Below are positions 1 through 8,993 of a stretch of DNA of 64,000 nucleotides, piece by piece. Under the pieces are notes generated by a model. The model was not told where the DNA came from, did not search any database, and worked only from the letters and a program-made list of their open reading frames with translations. Position 1 is the first letter of the stretch, and each line of letters begins with the position of its first letter. Source of the stretch: Streptomyces malaysiensis subsp. samsunensis. Its GTDB lineage: Bacteria; Actinomycetota; Actinomycetes; Streptomycetales; Streptomycetaceae. Position numbers and translations under genes: made by a program. The DNA is taken from NCBI RefSeq assembly GCF_024519315.1, contig NZ_JANIIC010000044.1, forward strand, positions 32,722 to 96,721, read 5' to 3'.

Positions 1-487
1 GCTCTGCCTGACCGGCGAGCAGCTCCCTGACGACGACGTCCTGCTCCGGTCCGGAGAGCAGCCGCAGCGGATCGGCGAACAGATCGACGTCCTGGTGGGC
101 GCGGACCAGGGCGTAGCAGTAGGAGTGGAACGTCGTGGCCTGCGGGGCGCTCGCGCCGCCCAGGCGCGCGGCCATGCGGTCGCGCAGTTCGACGGCCGCC
201 TTACGGCTGAAGGTGAGCACCAGGAGCCGCTCGGGGTCCGCGCCCTCGCGCACCCGGCGGGCCACCGCCTCCACGAGCGTCGTCGTCTTGCCCGTGCCGG
301 GCCCGGCGAGCACCAGCAAAGGTCCGCCCCGGTGCTCAACCACAGCGCGCTGCCGTGCGTCCAGGACAGGAAGAGCACCTGGCTCCGGCCGATGACGGAG
401 CAGGCGGTAGACGCCCTGGGTCGGCTGCCGTGAGGACGGCTGCCGCGCCTGCCGCTGCCGCGGAAGGGACGAGGGGGAGGAGCTCAC
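1..487 (-). CDS. UvrD/PcrA-like ATP-dependent DNA helicase, N-terminal part
   Basis: The gene enters the window at its 5' end; about 162 residues are visible and the rest lies left of base 1. After a disordered Ser/Gln/Arg-rich start there is the Q-like stretch LDARQRAVVEH, then a Walker A loop AGPGTGKTTT at residues 61-70 and the motif LVLTFSRKAAVELRDR, which are motifs I and Ia of superfamily 1 helicases. This family unwinds DNA in repair and recombination. The start is taken as GTG at 485-487; no good ribosome binding site precedes it, so the start is uncertain by a few codons. In related genomes two such helicases often lie side by side beside the alkyltransferase-like gene found next here. 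Confidence 0.85.
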   Translation of the reverse strand, partial: MSSSPSSLPRQRQARQPSSRQPTQGVYRLLRHRPEPGALPVLDARQRAVVEHRGGPLLVLAGPGTGKTTTLVEAVARRVREGADPERLLVLTFSRKAAVELRDRMAARLGGASAPQATTFHSYCYALVRAHQDVDLFADPLRLLSGPEQDVVVRELLAGQAE

Positions 488-815
488 GTTGGATCGCCGG
501 TCCTGGTGGGTTGGCTGGGTGCGGGACAGCCTCTCATGCGATGCGGGGCATCACCCGTATGGCTGTGGATACCGCCGGTACGTCCATGGGCCCGCGCACC
601 GTTACGGTCGCGGGCCCGTCGCATACCGGTCGGGCCGCGGGCCCGCCACACCCACGTACCGCCCCCCGCCCACCGCGCCTCGGCACGGCCACACACCCCC
701 GTATCGCCCCGCGCCCATCGCGCCCCGGCACCGTGCACCCCGGTCCGGCCGCGCATCCGCCACCGTCCCCCGGCACGGCCGCCGCGGCCCCGCCACGCCA
801 CCGGCCGGGGTCCCG
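488..815. other. GC-rich spacer with degenerate repeats
   Basis: I see no convincing gene in these 328 bases. The sequence is extremely C-rich on the plus strand and carries a degenerate repeat of about 45 bases (an ACCGCCCC-type segment at 658 recurs as ATCGCCCC at 703, each followed by CGGCAC). All six frames are fairly open because of composition, so open frames here are not evidence of coding. It lies between the helicase start and the end of the alkyltransferase-like gene, both on the minus strand. Confidence 0.4.
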
Positions 816-1220
816 CTACCGCCCGTGGTCCTCCCCGCCCCCGTCCCACCGCGCCTTGGCCATGTCGATCCGCGGCACATGGCCCTCGGCCGACCGCGGC
901 GCCTCGCGCAGCGGGGTGCCCTCCTCGCGGTAGTGGTCCAGGGCCCGCAGCTCATGGCCGGGCAGCAGCACACCGTCCGCGCGCACCACCCGCCACCACG
1001 GCACGGCGCCCCCGTAGAGCGCCATCGCCCGCCCCACCTGGCGCGGGCCGCCCTCCTCCAGCCATTCGGCGACGTCCCCGTAGGTCATCACGCGGCCGGA
1101 GGGGATCAGCTCGGCCACCTCCAGCACCCGCTCGGCGTACTCGGGCAGCCCGCCGGCGCCGTCCCCGTCCCCATCCCCGTCGTGGTCGGGCTCCCTGTTC
1201 TCCCTGCTCTCCCGGCTCAT
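816..1220 (-). CDS. Alkyltransferase-like protein (MGMT family, Trp in place of Cys)
   Basis: A 134-residue protein with the DNA-binding half of O6-alkylguanine-DNA alkyltransferases. SGRVMTYGDVAEWL (residues 41-54) is the family's helix-turn-helix region, and PWWRVV at 74-79 occupies the active-site position where true transferases have PCHRV. The reactive Cys is therefore a Trp, the hallmark of ATL proteins, which bind and flip alkylated guanine without repairing it and hand lesions to nucleotide excision repair. The first 25 residues are an acidic Asp/Gly-rich extension. ATG at 1218-1220 is used; a second in-frame ATG lies three codons upstream. It sits next to a UvrD-type helicase, consistent with a DNA-repair role. 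Confidence 0.85.
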   Translation of the reverse strand: MSRESRENREPDHDGDGDGDGAGGLPEYAERVLEVAELIPSGRVMTYGDVAEWLEEGGPRQVGRAMALYGGAVPWWRVVRADGVLLPGHELRALDHYREEGTPLREAPRSAEGHVPRIDMAKARWDGGGEDHGR

Positions 1221-1442
1221 CCGCCCCATCCTGCCGCACCCCGCCGACACCCGCGCCAAGCGCCCCGCCGGGCGCCCCACCGAGCGCCGGCGGCGGGTCC
1301 GTTCCGGGCCGGGTCGCGGTTCGATCACGCATTGTGCGGGAATCCTCAGCACGGCGTACCATTCGGGGTTCACGTCCCCGAAATGCACCCTGATGCCCCC
1401 CTCCGCAGCCCGGGCATGCCACCATCTTCCGGGCGGTGACTG

Positions 1443-4199
1443 GTGATACGAGATCAAGAAGAGACGGCGAAGCAGCAGGGTGCGCAGCCTCCGGAGGAGG
1501 AGGCCCGCACCCCGAAGGCGTTGCCGCACTCCACGGCACCGTCCGGTGGCCGCCACGAAGCGCCGGACGTAGGGGATGACTGCGGGCCGGACGGACCGGA
1601 GGGCCATGTGGACCGGGTCTCCGGGGACGAGCCGCTGCTGCCCGCCCGCGTCCACCGCCCCTCCGATCTGCTGCGGATGCTGCTCGGGATCCTCGGCATG
1701 GCCGTCGTGCTGGCCATCGCGGCCTTCGCCCACGGCACCACGGCGGGTCTGGAGAAGGACATCGGGCACGGCGCCGACCAGGCGCCCCCGCTGCTGATCG
1801 ACTTCGCGGGGCTCACGGCCGGGGTGGCCGTCCTCGTCCTGCCGGTGGCCTTCGCCTTCGAGCGGCTGATCAAACGGGACGGGCTGCGGATCGCCGACGG
1901 CGTCCTGGCCGCGGTGCTGGCCCATGGGGTCTCCCTCGCCATGGACCTCTGGGTCGCCGACAGCGCCCCCGGCTCGATCCGCGAGGCGCTCACCCAGCCC
2001 GCGCCCGGCGGCACCTTCAGCGACCCCGTGCACGGCTATCTCGCCCCCGTCATCGCCTATATGACGGCCGTCGGCATGGCCCGGCGCCCGCGCTGGCGGG
2101 TGGCCATGTGGTGCGTGCTGCTGCTCGACGCCTTCGCGGTGCTCGTGGGCGGCTACACCACACCGTTCTCGATCATCCTTACGGTGCTGATCGGCTGGGC
2201 GGTGGCCTACGGCACGCTCTACGCCGTCGGCTCCCCCAATGTGCGCCCCACCGGCCAGCACCTGCTCGCCGGGCTGCGCCGCGTCGGCTTCAACCCGGTC
2301 AGCGCCATGCGCGCCGAGGAGCCCGAGGACGAGCACGGCGGCCACAGCGACCGGGGCCGCCGCTATCTGGTCACCCTGGAGGACGGCCCGCCCCTGGACG
2401 TCACCGTGGTCGACCGGGAGCAGCAGGCCCGGGGCTTCTTCTACGGCGTCTGGCAGCGGCTGACCCTGCGGACGATCACCCCGCCCCGCAGCTTCCAGTC
2501 GCTGCGCCAGGCCCTGGAGCAGGAGGCGCTGCTCGCCTACGCGGCCATCGCGGCCGGGGCCAACGCGCCCAAGCTGATCGCCACCTCCGAGCTGGGCCCG
2601 GACGCCGTGATGCTGGTCTACGAGCATGTGGGCGGCCGCCCGCTGCACGCCCTGCCCGACGAGGCGATCACCGACGAGCTGCTGGCCGGGGCCTGGAACC
2701 AGGTGCAGGCGCTCCAGTCGCGGCGCATCGCCCACCGGCGGCTGGACAGCGACGCCCTGCTGGTCGACCGCAACGGCACGGTCGTGCTGACCGATCTGCG
2801 CGGCGGCGAGATCGCGGCCGGTGACGTGGTACTGCGGATGGACGTGGCACAGCTGCTCACCACCCTGGGGCTGCGCGTGGGCGCCGAGCGCTCCGTGGCC
2901 GCCGCGGTGGAGGTCCTCGGCCCGGACGCGGTCGCCGGCAGCCTTCCGCTGCTCCAGCCCCTGGCGCTCGGCCGGGGCACCCGCGCGACCCTGCGCCAGC
3001 TCGCGCGCGAGCGCGCCCAGCGCCAGCGGGAGGCCGTCCTGGAGGCGTCACACGCCGCCAAGAAGGCCAAGGAGGCCGAGGCGAAGGAGGCCCTGGAGGC
3101 CGGGGCCGCGGAGACGGCCGCGAGCGACCGTAAGACCACCAAGGCCGAGAAGCAGGCGGAGAAGCGCGCCATCGAGGAGGCCCTGGAGGACGCCCGCGAG
3201 GAGGATCTGCTCTCCCAGATCCGGCAGCAGGTGCTGCTGGTGAGGCCGCAGGCGCCGATACAGCCCGAGCGGCTGGAGCGCATCAAGCCACGCACTCTGG
3301 TCAGTTTCTGCGCGGGCGCCTTCGCCGCGTACTTCCTGCTGTCCCAGTTCACCCATCTCAAGCTGGGCGCCCTGGTCGGCGAGGCCAACTGGATCTGGGT
3401 CATCTTCGCGCTCGTCTTCTCCGCGCTCACCTATCTGGCGGCGGCGCTGAGCCTGCTCGGCTTCGTCCCGGAGAAGGTGCCCCTGGGACGGGCGGTGCTG
3501 GCGCAGGTCGCCGCCTCGTTCGTGAAGCTGGTGGCCCCCGCGGCGGTCGGCGGCGTGGCCCTCAACGCCCGCTTCCTCCAGCGCGCGGGGGTGCGGCCGG
3601 GGCTCGCGGTGGCCAGCGTGGGCGCCTCCCAGCTGTTCGGGCTCGCCAGCCATATCGTGCTCCTGCTGACCTTCGGCTACATCACCGGCACCGAGCGCAC
3701 CCCGGCGCTCTCGCCGTCCCGGACCGTGATCGCCGGACTGCTGACGGCCGCCGTCCTGGTGCTGGTGGTGACGGCCATCCCCGTCCTGCGGAAGTTCGTG
3801 TCCACCCGGGTGCGGTCGCTGTTCGCGGGCGTCGTCCCGCGCATGCTGGATGTGCTCCAGCGCCCCAAGAAGCTGCTCACCGGCATCGGCGGCGCCCTGC
3901 TGCTGACGGCCGCCAACGTGATGTGCCTGGACTCCGCGATCCGGGCGTTCGGCGGTGAGCTGAGCTACGCGAGCATCGCCGTCGTCTTCCTCGCGGGCAA
4001 CGCCCTGGGGTCCGCGGCGCCCACCCCCGGCGGTGTGGGCGCGGTCGAGGCCGCCCTGATCGCGGGTCTGACCTTCGCCGGGCTGCCGTACGAGACCGCG
4101 GCGCCCGCGGTGCTGCTCTTCCGGCTGATGGTCTTCTGGCTGCCGGTGCTGCCCGGCTGGGTGGCCTTCACCCACCTCACCCGCAAAGCGGCGTTGTAG
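1443..4199 (+). CDS. Flippase-like integral membrane protein (LPG synthase TM family) with degenerate kinase-like domain
   Basis: A 918-residue protein starting at GTG 1443. Residues 75-270 hold several hydrophobic segments. Residues about 300-520 resemble an aminoglycoside/RIO-type kinase fold (MLVYEHVGGRPL near 389, HRRLDSDALLV near 430, VVLTDLRGG near 450). The catalytic Asp of the HxD loop is Arg, the Asn is Ala and DFG reads DLR, so activity is doubtful. A Lys/Glu/Ala-rich charged linker (about 522-585) leads to a C-terminal multi-helix region (about 615-915) of the lysylphosphatidylglycerol synthase transmembrane/UPF0104 family, including GGVALNARFL and GSAAPTPGGVGAVEAA. The aminoacyl-transferase domain of MprF is absent. 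A lipid flippase or transporter role is inferred, not shown. Confidence 0.8.
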   Translation: MIRDQEETAKQQGAQPPEEEARTPKALPHSTAPSGGRHEAPDVGDDCGPDGPEGHVDRVSGDEPLLPARVHRPSDLLRMLLGILGMAVVLAIAAFAHGTTAGLEKDIGHGADQAPPLLIDFAGLTAGVAVLVLPVAFAFERLIKRDGLRIADGVLAAVLAHGVSLAMDLWVADSAPGSIREALTQPAPGGTFSDPVHGYLAPVIAYMTAVGMARRPRWRVAMWCVLLLDAFAVLVGGYTTPFSIILTVLIGWAVAYGTLYAVGSPNVRPTGQHLLAGLRRVGFNPVSAMRAEEPEDEHGGHSDRGRRYLVTLEDGPPLDVTVVDREQQARGFFYGVWQRLTLRTITPPRSFQSLRQALEQEALLAYAAIAAGANAPKLIATSELGPDAVMLVYEHVGGRPLHALPDEAITDELLAGAWNQVQALQSRRIAHRRLDSDALLVDRNGTVVLTDLRGGEIAAGDVVLRMDVAQLLTTLGLRVGAERSVAAAVEVLGPDAVAGSLPLLQPLALGRGTRATLRQLARERAQRQREAVLEASHAAKKAKEAEAKEALEAGAAETAASDRKTTKAEKQAEKRAIEEALEDAREEDLLSQIRQQVLLVRPQAPIQPERLERIKPRTLVSFCAGAFAAYFLLSQFTHLKLGALVGEANWIWVIFALVFSALTYLAAALSLLGFVPEKVPLGRAVLAQVAASFVKLVAPAAVGGVALNARFLQRAGVRPGLAVASVGASQLFGLASHIVLLLTFGYITGTERTPALSPSRTVIAGLLTAAVLVLVVTAIPVLRKFVSTRVRSLFAGVVPRMLDVLQRPKKLLTGIGGALLLTAANVMCLDSAIRAFGGELSYASIAVVFLAGNALGSAAPTPGGVGAVEAALIAGLTFAGLPYETAAPAVLLFRLMVFWLPVLPGWVAFTHLTRKAAL

Positions 4200-4406
4200 G
4201 GCCCGCCCGCGAAAAGCGCCATGGGGCTCCCGGTCAAAGGGGCATCGCCCTCGAAGAGGCGCCGCAAGGGCCGTGACGGCCCCGCTGGAGCCCTCCCGCG
4301 GACACCGGCTCCCGGGGCACCCCCTCACCCGTACGCCCCCGCTGTGCGCGCGCGGGGCGCCCGTGGCCCTCACGATGGCGGTACCCCCACCCACGGGAGA
4401 GTCGCC

Positions 4407-5915
4407 GTGTCCCGACCTCTGCGCATCGGCGCGCTGTCCGCCGCCCTGCTGCTGGCCGCCCTGGCCGCCGGATGCGGTGGCGACGGCGGACGGCCGGACA
4501 CCTCGGCCCATCAGAAGCTGGACTGGTCCGCCTGCCCCGCCCCCTCCTCGAGCCAGGACGCGGGCGCCACCAAGGCCCCGGGCCGGGAGTGGGAGTGCGC
4601 GACGCTCCAGGCGCCGCTGGACTACCGCAAACCGCACGGCCGGACCATCGGCATCGCCATGATCCGCGCCAAGGCCACCGGGCCGGGCAAGCGCATCGGC
4701 TCGCTCATCTTCAACTTCGGCGGACCCGGCGGCTCCGGCGTGGCCACCCTCCCGGCCCTCGCCAACAGCTACAAGCAACTGCGCACCCGCTACGACCTGG
4801 TCAGCTTCGACCCGCGCGGGGTCGGCCGCAGCAGCGGGGTGCGCTGCCTCGGGGACCGGCAGCTCGACGCCTACTACGCCGCCGACTCCTCCCCGGACGA
4901 CAAAGCCGAGGTGAAGAGCCTGGTCCGCCGGGTCAAGACCTACGCCGCCGGATGCGAGAAGAACTCCGGCACGATCCTGCCGTACGTCGGCACCACCAAC
5001 GCGGCCCGTGACATGGACCTCATGCGGCGCGTCCTCGGCGACCAGAAGATGCACTACTTCGGCGTCTCCTACGGCACCGAACTCGGCGGCGTCTACGCCC
5101 ATCTGTATCCGAAGAACGTGGGCCGCGCCCTCTTCGACGGGGTCGTGGACCCCATGCAGACACCCGAGCAGGGCGCGCTCGGCCAGGCCAAGGGGTTCCA
5201 GCGCGCCCTCGACGACTATATGAAGGCATGCAGGGGCAGCGCCGTCTACAGCTGTCCCACCCAGAACCGGATCCGCTCGCTGCTGAAGCGGCTCGACGGC
5301 CATCCGGTGCGCGGCTACGGCGGCCGGAAGCTGACCGAGTCCCTGGCCGACGGCGGCATCGCGCAGTCCCTGTACTCCCGGGACTACTGGCAGTACCTCA
5401 CCCAGGGGATCGCCGCCGCCCAGCAGGGCGACGGCAGAATCCTGCTGGCCCTGGGCGACGCGATGAACGGACGCGGCCCGGACGGCCGCTACAGCACCCT
5501 CCAGTCCGCCCTCGCCGCCATCACCTGCGCCGACTTCAAACAGCGCTATACGGTCGCGGACATCGAGCGGAAGCTGCCCACCTTCCGTAAGGTCTCCCCC
5601 GTCTTCGGCGACATGATGGCGTGGGGCCTGACCCAGTGCACCGACTGGCCGGTCCGCGGCGCCTGGACCACACCCGACGTCAGCGCCAAGGGCTCGGCCC
5701 CGATCCTGATCGTCGGCAACATCGGTGACCCGGCCACCCCGTACGAGGGCGCGGGGCGGATGGCGAAGGAGCTGGGCCCCGGGGTCGGGGTGGAGCTCAC
5801 CTACAAGGGCGAGGGCCATGGGGCGTACGACAGCGGCAACGCATGCGTCCGAAACACCGTCAACGCCTATCTGCTCCGGGGGAAGGTGCCGCCGAAGGGC
5901 AAGGTCTGCACCTAG
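4407..5915 (+). CDS. Secreted alpha/beta-hydrolase lipoprotein, tripeptidyl aminopeptidase-like (S33/TAP)
   Basis: A 502-residue exported serine hydrolase. The start is GTG 4407, preceded by GGGAGAG with good spacing. A short signal peptide ends in a lipobox with Cys23 (LAALAAGC), so it is probably membrane-anchored on the outside. The fold starts with the oxyanion motif FNFGGPGGSG. The nucleophile is in VSYGTE (Ser221), the acid in GDPATPYE (Asp441) and the base in GHGAYDSG (His471). The C-terminal part fits the TAP-like domain of Streptomyces tripeptidyl aminopeptidases, which remove tripeptides from secreted proteins. The next gene encodes a close paralog, so this is a tandem duplication. 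Confidence 0.88.
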   Translation: MSRPLRIGALSAALLLAALAAGCGGDGGRPDTSAHQKLDWSACPAPSSSQDAGATKAPGREWECATLQAPLDYRKPHGRTIGIAMIRAKATGPGKRIGSLIFNFGGPGGSGVATLPALANSYKQLRTRYDLVSFDPRGVGRSSGVRCLGDRQLDAYYAADSSPDDKAEVKSLVRRVKTYAAGCEKNSGTILPYVGTTNAARDMDLMRRVLGDQKMHYFGVSYGTELGGVYAHLYPKNVGRALFDGVVDPMQTPEQGALGQAKGFQRALDDYMKACRGSAVYSCPTQNRIRSLLKRLDGHPVRGYGGRKLTESLADGGIAQSLYSRDYWQYLTQGIAAAQQGDGRILLALGDAMNGRGPDGRYSTLQSALAAITCADFKQRYTVADIERKLPTFRKVSPVFGDMMAWGLTQCTDWPVRGAWTTPDVSAKGSAPILIVGNIGDPATPYEGAGRMAKELGPGVGVELTYKGEGHGAYDSGNACVRNTVNAYLLRGKVPPKGKVCT

Positions 5916-6012
5916 GTCCGGGCCCGTGCCCGGCCCCGCCGCGCCCCGGCCGGCCGCACGAATCGTGACGGCTTTGAGAAGGATCACAGGCGATTCTGTC
6001 CCCGCCTCCTCA

Positions 6013-6018
6013 TAGGAT
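6013..6018 (+). promoter_or_regulatory. Candidate -10 box TAGGAT
   Basis: TAGGAT fits the TANNNT pattern and lies eight bases before the ATG of the second hydrolase gene. The transcript may start at or very near the start codon. The -35 side is not obvious. Confidence 0.35.
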
Positions 6019-6026
6019 CTCCGGAT

Positions 6027-7631
6027 ATGCCGAGTTCCACACGCACCATACGGACCAGGGCGCTGGTCTCCGTGACCGCCATGGTCACCCTCATCACCGT
6101 CGCGGGCTGCAACGACGACGGGGGAAACGAACAGGGCAAGGCGTCGTCCGGGCCCACGGCGTCGGCCCCGGCCGCGCCCTCCGGCTCCGGCCTGCCGACC
6201 TCGCTCACCGGGCAGAAGCTGGACTGGTCGTCCTGCTCCGCCCCGACCGCGATCCAGGGCACCGGTGAGAAACCCGGAAGCCAGTGGGAGTGCGCCACTC
6301 TCGAGGCCCCGCTGGACTACTCGAAGCCCAAGGGCGAGACGATCGATCTGGCCATGATCCGCGCCAAGGCCGACGGGCCGGGCAAGCGCATCGGCTCGCT
6401 CATCTTCAACTTCGGCGGACCCGGCGGCTCCGGTGTCTCCTCGCTGCCCGGTTTCGCCGACGCCTATGACACCTTGCGCTCCCGCTATGACCTGGTGAGC
6501 TTCGACCCGCGCGGGGTCGGGGAGAGCGCCGGGGTGACCTGCCAGAGCGACAAGGAGATCGACGCCTCGGACTCCATCGACGGCACTCCGGACGACGACG
6601 CCGAGGTCAAGGCCGCGATGGCGGACGCCCGGGAGTTCATCAAGGGCTGCGAGAAGCGTTCGGGCAAGGTGCTCGCCCATGTGGACACCGTGAGCGCCGC
6701 GCGTGACATGGACCTCATGCGGCAGGTGCTCGGCGACGACAAGCTGTCGTACTTCGGCATCTCCTACGGCACCGAACTCGGCGGCGTCTACGCCCATCTG
6801 TATCCGAAGAACGTGGGCCGCGCGGTCCTGGACGCCGTGGTCGACCCCACCGAGGACCCCGAGCGGGGCTCCTACGGCCAGGCGAAGGGGTTCCAGCTGG
6901 CGCTCGACAACTATCTGAAGGACTGCGCCAAGAAGGGTTCCGCCTGTCCGACCGGTGACGACCCGGCGGCGGGCACCGACCGGATCGTCGCCCTCCTGAA
7001 GAAGCTCGACAAGAAGCCGCTGTCCACCGAGAGCGGCCGGAAACTCACCCAGGACGCGGCGCTGGGCGGTATCGCCGCAGCGCTCTACGACAAGGAGAGC
7101 TGGAAGTACCTGACGCTCGGGCTCCAGGAGGCCATGCAGCTCGAGGAGGGCAATATGTTGCTCGCGATGGCCGATTCGATGTCCGGCCGCGACGAGGACG
7201 GCCACTACAGCAACATCAACGCCGCCAATGCCGCCATCAACTGCGTGGACGACAGGCAGCGTTACACCGTGACCGATGTGAAGGCCCAGCTGCCGCGGTT
7301 CCGCAAAGCGTCACCGGTCTTCGGCGAGTATCTGGCCTGGGGCATGCTCGGCTGCACCGGCTGGCCGGTGGACGGCACCACGGACACCCCGGATGTCAGC
7401 GCCGAGGGCTCGGCGCCGATCCTCGTGGTCGGCAACACCGGCGACCCGGCCACGCCGTACGAGGGGGCCCGGAAGATGGTCCAGGAGCTGGGCAAGGGCG
7501 TGGGCGTCGAGGTCACCTACAAGGGGCAGGGCCATGGCGCGTACAACAGCGGCAACGCCTGCATGACCAAGGCCGTGAACGCCTATCTGCTGGACGGAAA
7601 GGTGCCCGCGAGCGGTACGACCTGCGGGTGA
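6027..7631 (+). CDS. Secreted alpha/beta-hydrolase lipoprotein, paralog of the preceding gene
   Basis: A 534-residue serine hydrolase with the same architecture as its upstream neighbour: lipobox Cys28 (ITVAGC), Ser/Ala/Pro-rich linker, FNFGGPGGSG, nucleophile Ser246 in ISYGTE, Asp473 in GDPATPYE and His503 in GHGAYNSG. Long stretches are identical between the two proteins, for example around the nucleophile. It is presumably an extracellular tripeptidyl aminopeptidase or related exopeptidase anchored by lipid. The 111-base gap to the upstream gene contains a TAGGAT box eight bases before the ATG, so it probably has its own promoter. A strong hairpin follows the stop codon. Confidence 0.88.
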   Translation: MPSSTRTIRTRALVSVTAMVTLITVAGCNDDGGNEQGKASSGPTASAPAAPSGSGLPTSLTGQKLDWSSCSAPTAIQGTGEKPGSQWECATLEAPLDYSKPKGETIDLAMIRAKADGPGKRIGSLIFNFGGPGGSGVSSLPGFADAYDTLRSRYDLVSFDPRGVGESAGVTCQSDKEIDASDSIDGTPDDDAEVKAAMADAREFIKGCEKRSGKVLAHVDTVSAARDMDLMRQVLGDDKLSYFGISYGTELGGVYAHLYPKNVGRAVLDAVVDPTEDPERGSYGQAKGFQLALDNYLKDCAKKGSACPTGDDPAAGTDRIVALLKKLDKKPLSTESGRKLTQDAALGGIAAALYDKESWKYLTLGLQEAMQLEEGNMLLAMADSMSGRDEDGHYSNINAANAAINCVDDRQRYTVTDVKAQLPRFRKASPVFGEYLAWGMLGCTGWPVDGTTDTPDVSAEGSAPILVVGNTGDPATPYEGARKMVQELGKGVGVEVTYKGQGHGAYNSGNACMTKAVNAYLLDGKVPASGTTCG

Positions 7632-7633
7632 AG

Positions 7634-7660
7634 CCCTTACGGCCCTTACGGCCCTTACGG
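7634..7660. repeat. Triple 9-bp repeat CCCTTACGG
   Basis: Three perfect head-to-tail copies of CCCTTACGG directly follow the stop codon of the second hydrolase gene and precede its terminator hairpin. Confidence 0.8.
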
Positions 7661-7663
7661 CAG

Positions 7664-7713
7664 GCACAAGGGGGCCGGATCGCCGTCGGCGCGGCGATCC
7701 GGCCCCCTTGTGC
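7664..7713. terminator. Bidirectional terminator, 21-bp perfect stem
   Basis: A perfect 21-bp inverted repeat (7664-7684 with 7693-7713, 8-base loop) lies between two convergent genes, the hydrolase gene ending at 7631 and moeZ ending at 7730. There is no long T run, as is usual for Streptomyces terminators. Confidence 0.85.
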
Positions 7714-7729
7714 GCGATGCGTCAGGAGA

Positions 7730-8908
7730 TCAGTAGACCGGCTTGTCGGGCTCGATCTGGTTGACCCAGCCGAGCACGCCACCGCCCACATGGACGGCGT
7801 CGGCGAAGCCCGCGGACTTCAGGACGGCCAGGACTTCCGCCGACCGGACACCCGTCTTGCAATGCAAGACGATCTTCTTGTCCTGCGGAAGGTCCTGGAG
7901 GGCGCCGCCCATCAGGAACTCGTTCTTCGGGATCAGCCGGGCGCCGGGGATCGAGACGATCTCGTACTCGTTCGGCTCGCGGACATCGATGATGTCGATG
8001 TTCTCGCCGTCGTCGATCCACTCCTTGAGCTGCTTGGGAGTGATCGTCGAACCGGCCGCCGCCTCCTGGGCCTCCTCCGACACCACACCGCAGAACGCCT
8101 CGTAGTCGATCAGCTCGGTGACGGTCGGGTTCGGACCGCAGACCGCGCAGTTCGGGTCCTTGCGGACCTTGACCTGGCGGTAGGTCATCTCCAGGGCGTC
8201 GTAGATCATCAGACGGCCGACCAGCGGGTCCCCGGTGCCGGTGAGCACCTTGATGGCCTCGGTGACCTGGATGGAGCCGATGGAGGCGCACAGCACGCCC
8301 AGCACGCCACCCTCGGCGCAGGACGGGACCATGCCGGGCGGCGGGGGCTCCGGGTACAGGCAGCGGTAGCAGGGGCCGTGCTCGGACCAGAAGACCGACG
8401 CCTGGCCGTCGAAGCGGTAGATCGAACCCCAGACGTACGGCTTGTTCAGCAGCACGCACGCGTCGTTGACCAGATAGCGGGTGGCGAAGTTGTCGGTGCC
8501 GTCGACGATCAGGTCGTACTGGGAGAAGATCTCCATCACGTTGTCCGCCTCGAGGCGGCCCTCGTGCAGCACGACATTGACGTACGGGTTGATGCCGAGC
8601 ACCGAATCCCGCGCGGACTCCGCCTTGGGACGGCCGATGTCCGCCTGGCTGTGGATGATCTGGCGCTGCAAGTTGGACTCGTCGACCTCGTCGAACTCCA
8701 CGATGCCGAGAGTGCCCACGCCGGCCGCGGCGAGGTACATCAGGGCCGGGGAGCCGAGGCCGCCCGCGCCCACACAGAGCACCTTGGCGTTCTTCAGCCG
8801 CTTCTGCCCGTCCATCCCGACATCGGGGATGATCAGATGGCGCGAGTACCTTCGGACCTCGTCGACGGTGAGCTCGGGAGCCGGCTCGACCAGGGGTGGC
8901 AGCGACAC
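7730..8908 (-). CDS. moeZ: Adenylyltransferase/sulfurtransferase MoeZ
   Basis: A 392-residue two-domain enzyme. The N-terminal ThiF/MoeB/E1-like half has the nucleotide-binding motif GAGGLGSPALMYLAAAG and two Cys pairs for zinc (CYRC and CAVC). The C-terminal third is a rhodanese domain with the active-site loop CKTGVRS near residue 349. Such proteins adenylate the C-terminal glycine of small ubiquitin-like carriers and transfer sulfur to make thiocarboxylates, serving molybdopterin synthesis and, in Streptomyces, several sulfur-containing natural products. GTG at 8908 is chosen over upstream starts because GGAG lies just before it and the family begins with a short SLPPLVEPA-type leader. It is transcribed alone, downstream of the polysaccharide-like operon. 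Confidence 0.93.
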   Translation of the reverse strand: MSLPPLVEPAPELTVDEVRRYSRHLIIPDVGMDGQKRLKNAKVLCVGAGGLGSPALMYLAAAGVGTLGIVEFDEVDESNLQRQIIHSQADIGRPKAESARDSVLGINPYVNVVLHEGRLEADNVMEIFSQYDLIVDGTDNFATRYLVNDACVLLNKPYVWGSIYRFDGQASVFWSEHGPCYRCLYPEPPPPGMVPSCAEGGVLGVLCASIGSIQVTEAIKVLTGTGDPLVGRLMIYDALEMTYRQVKVRKDPNCAVCGPNPTVTELIDYEAFCGVVSEEAQEAAAGSTITPKQLKEWIDDGENIDIIDVREPNEYEIVSIPGARLIPKNEFLMGGALQDLPQDKKIVLHCKTGVRSAEVLAVLKSAGFADAVHVGGGVLGWVNQIEPDKPVY

Positions 8909-8993
8909 AGGGACTCCGTAAGGGGAGGGAGCAGACGGTTCACCCCCGCGTGAGCGGGGAGGTTTTCTTCTCGTAACACTGCCACGCCCCATC

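Noticed and set aside
816..2735. Single minus-strand protein of 639 residues
   Set aside because: Only the final 134 residues (alkyltransferase-like protein) are real; the remainder is antisense to the flippase-like gene.
3048..7205. Minus-strand open frame of 1385 codons
   Set aside because: It runs antisense through three well-supported plus-strand genes; it is open only because of GC bias and matches no family.
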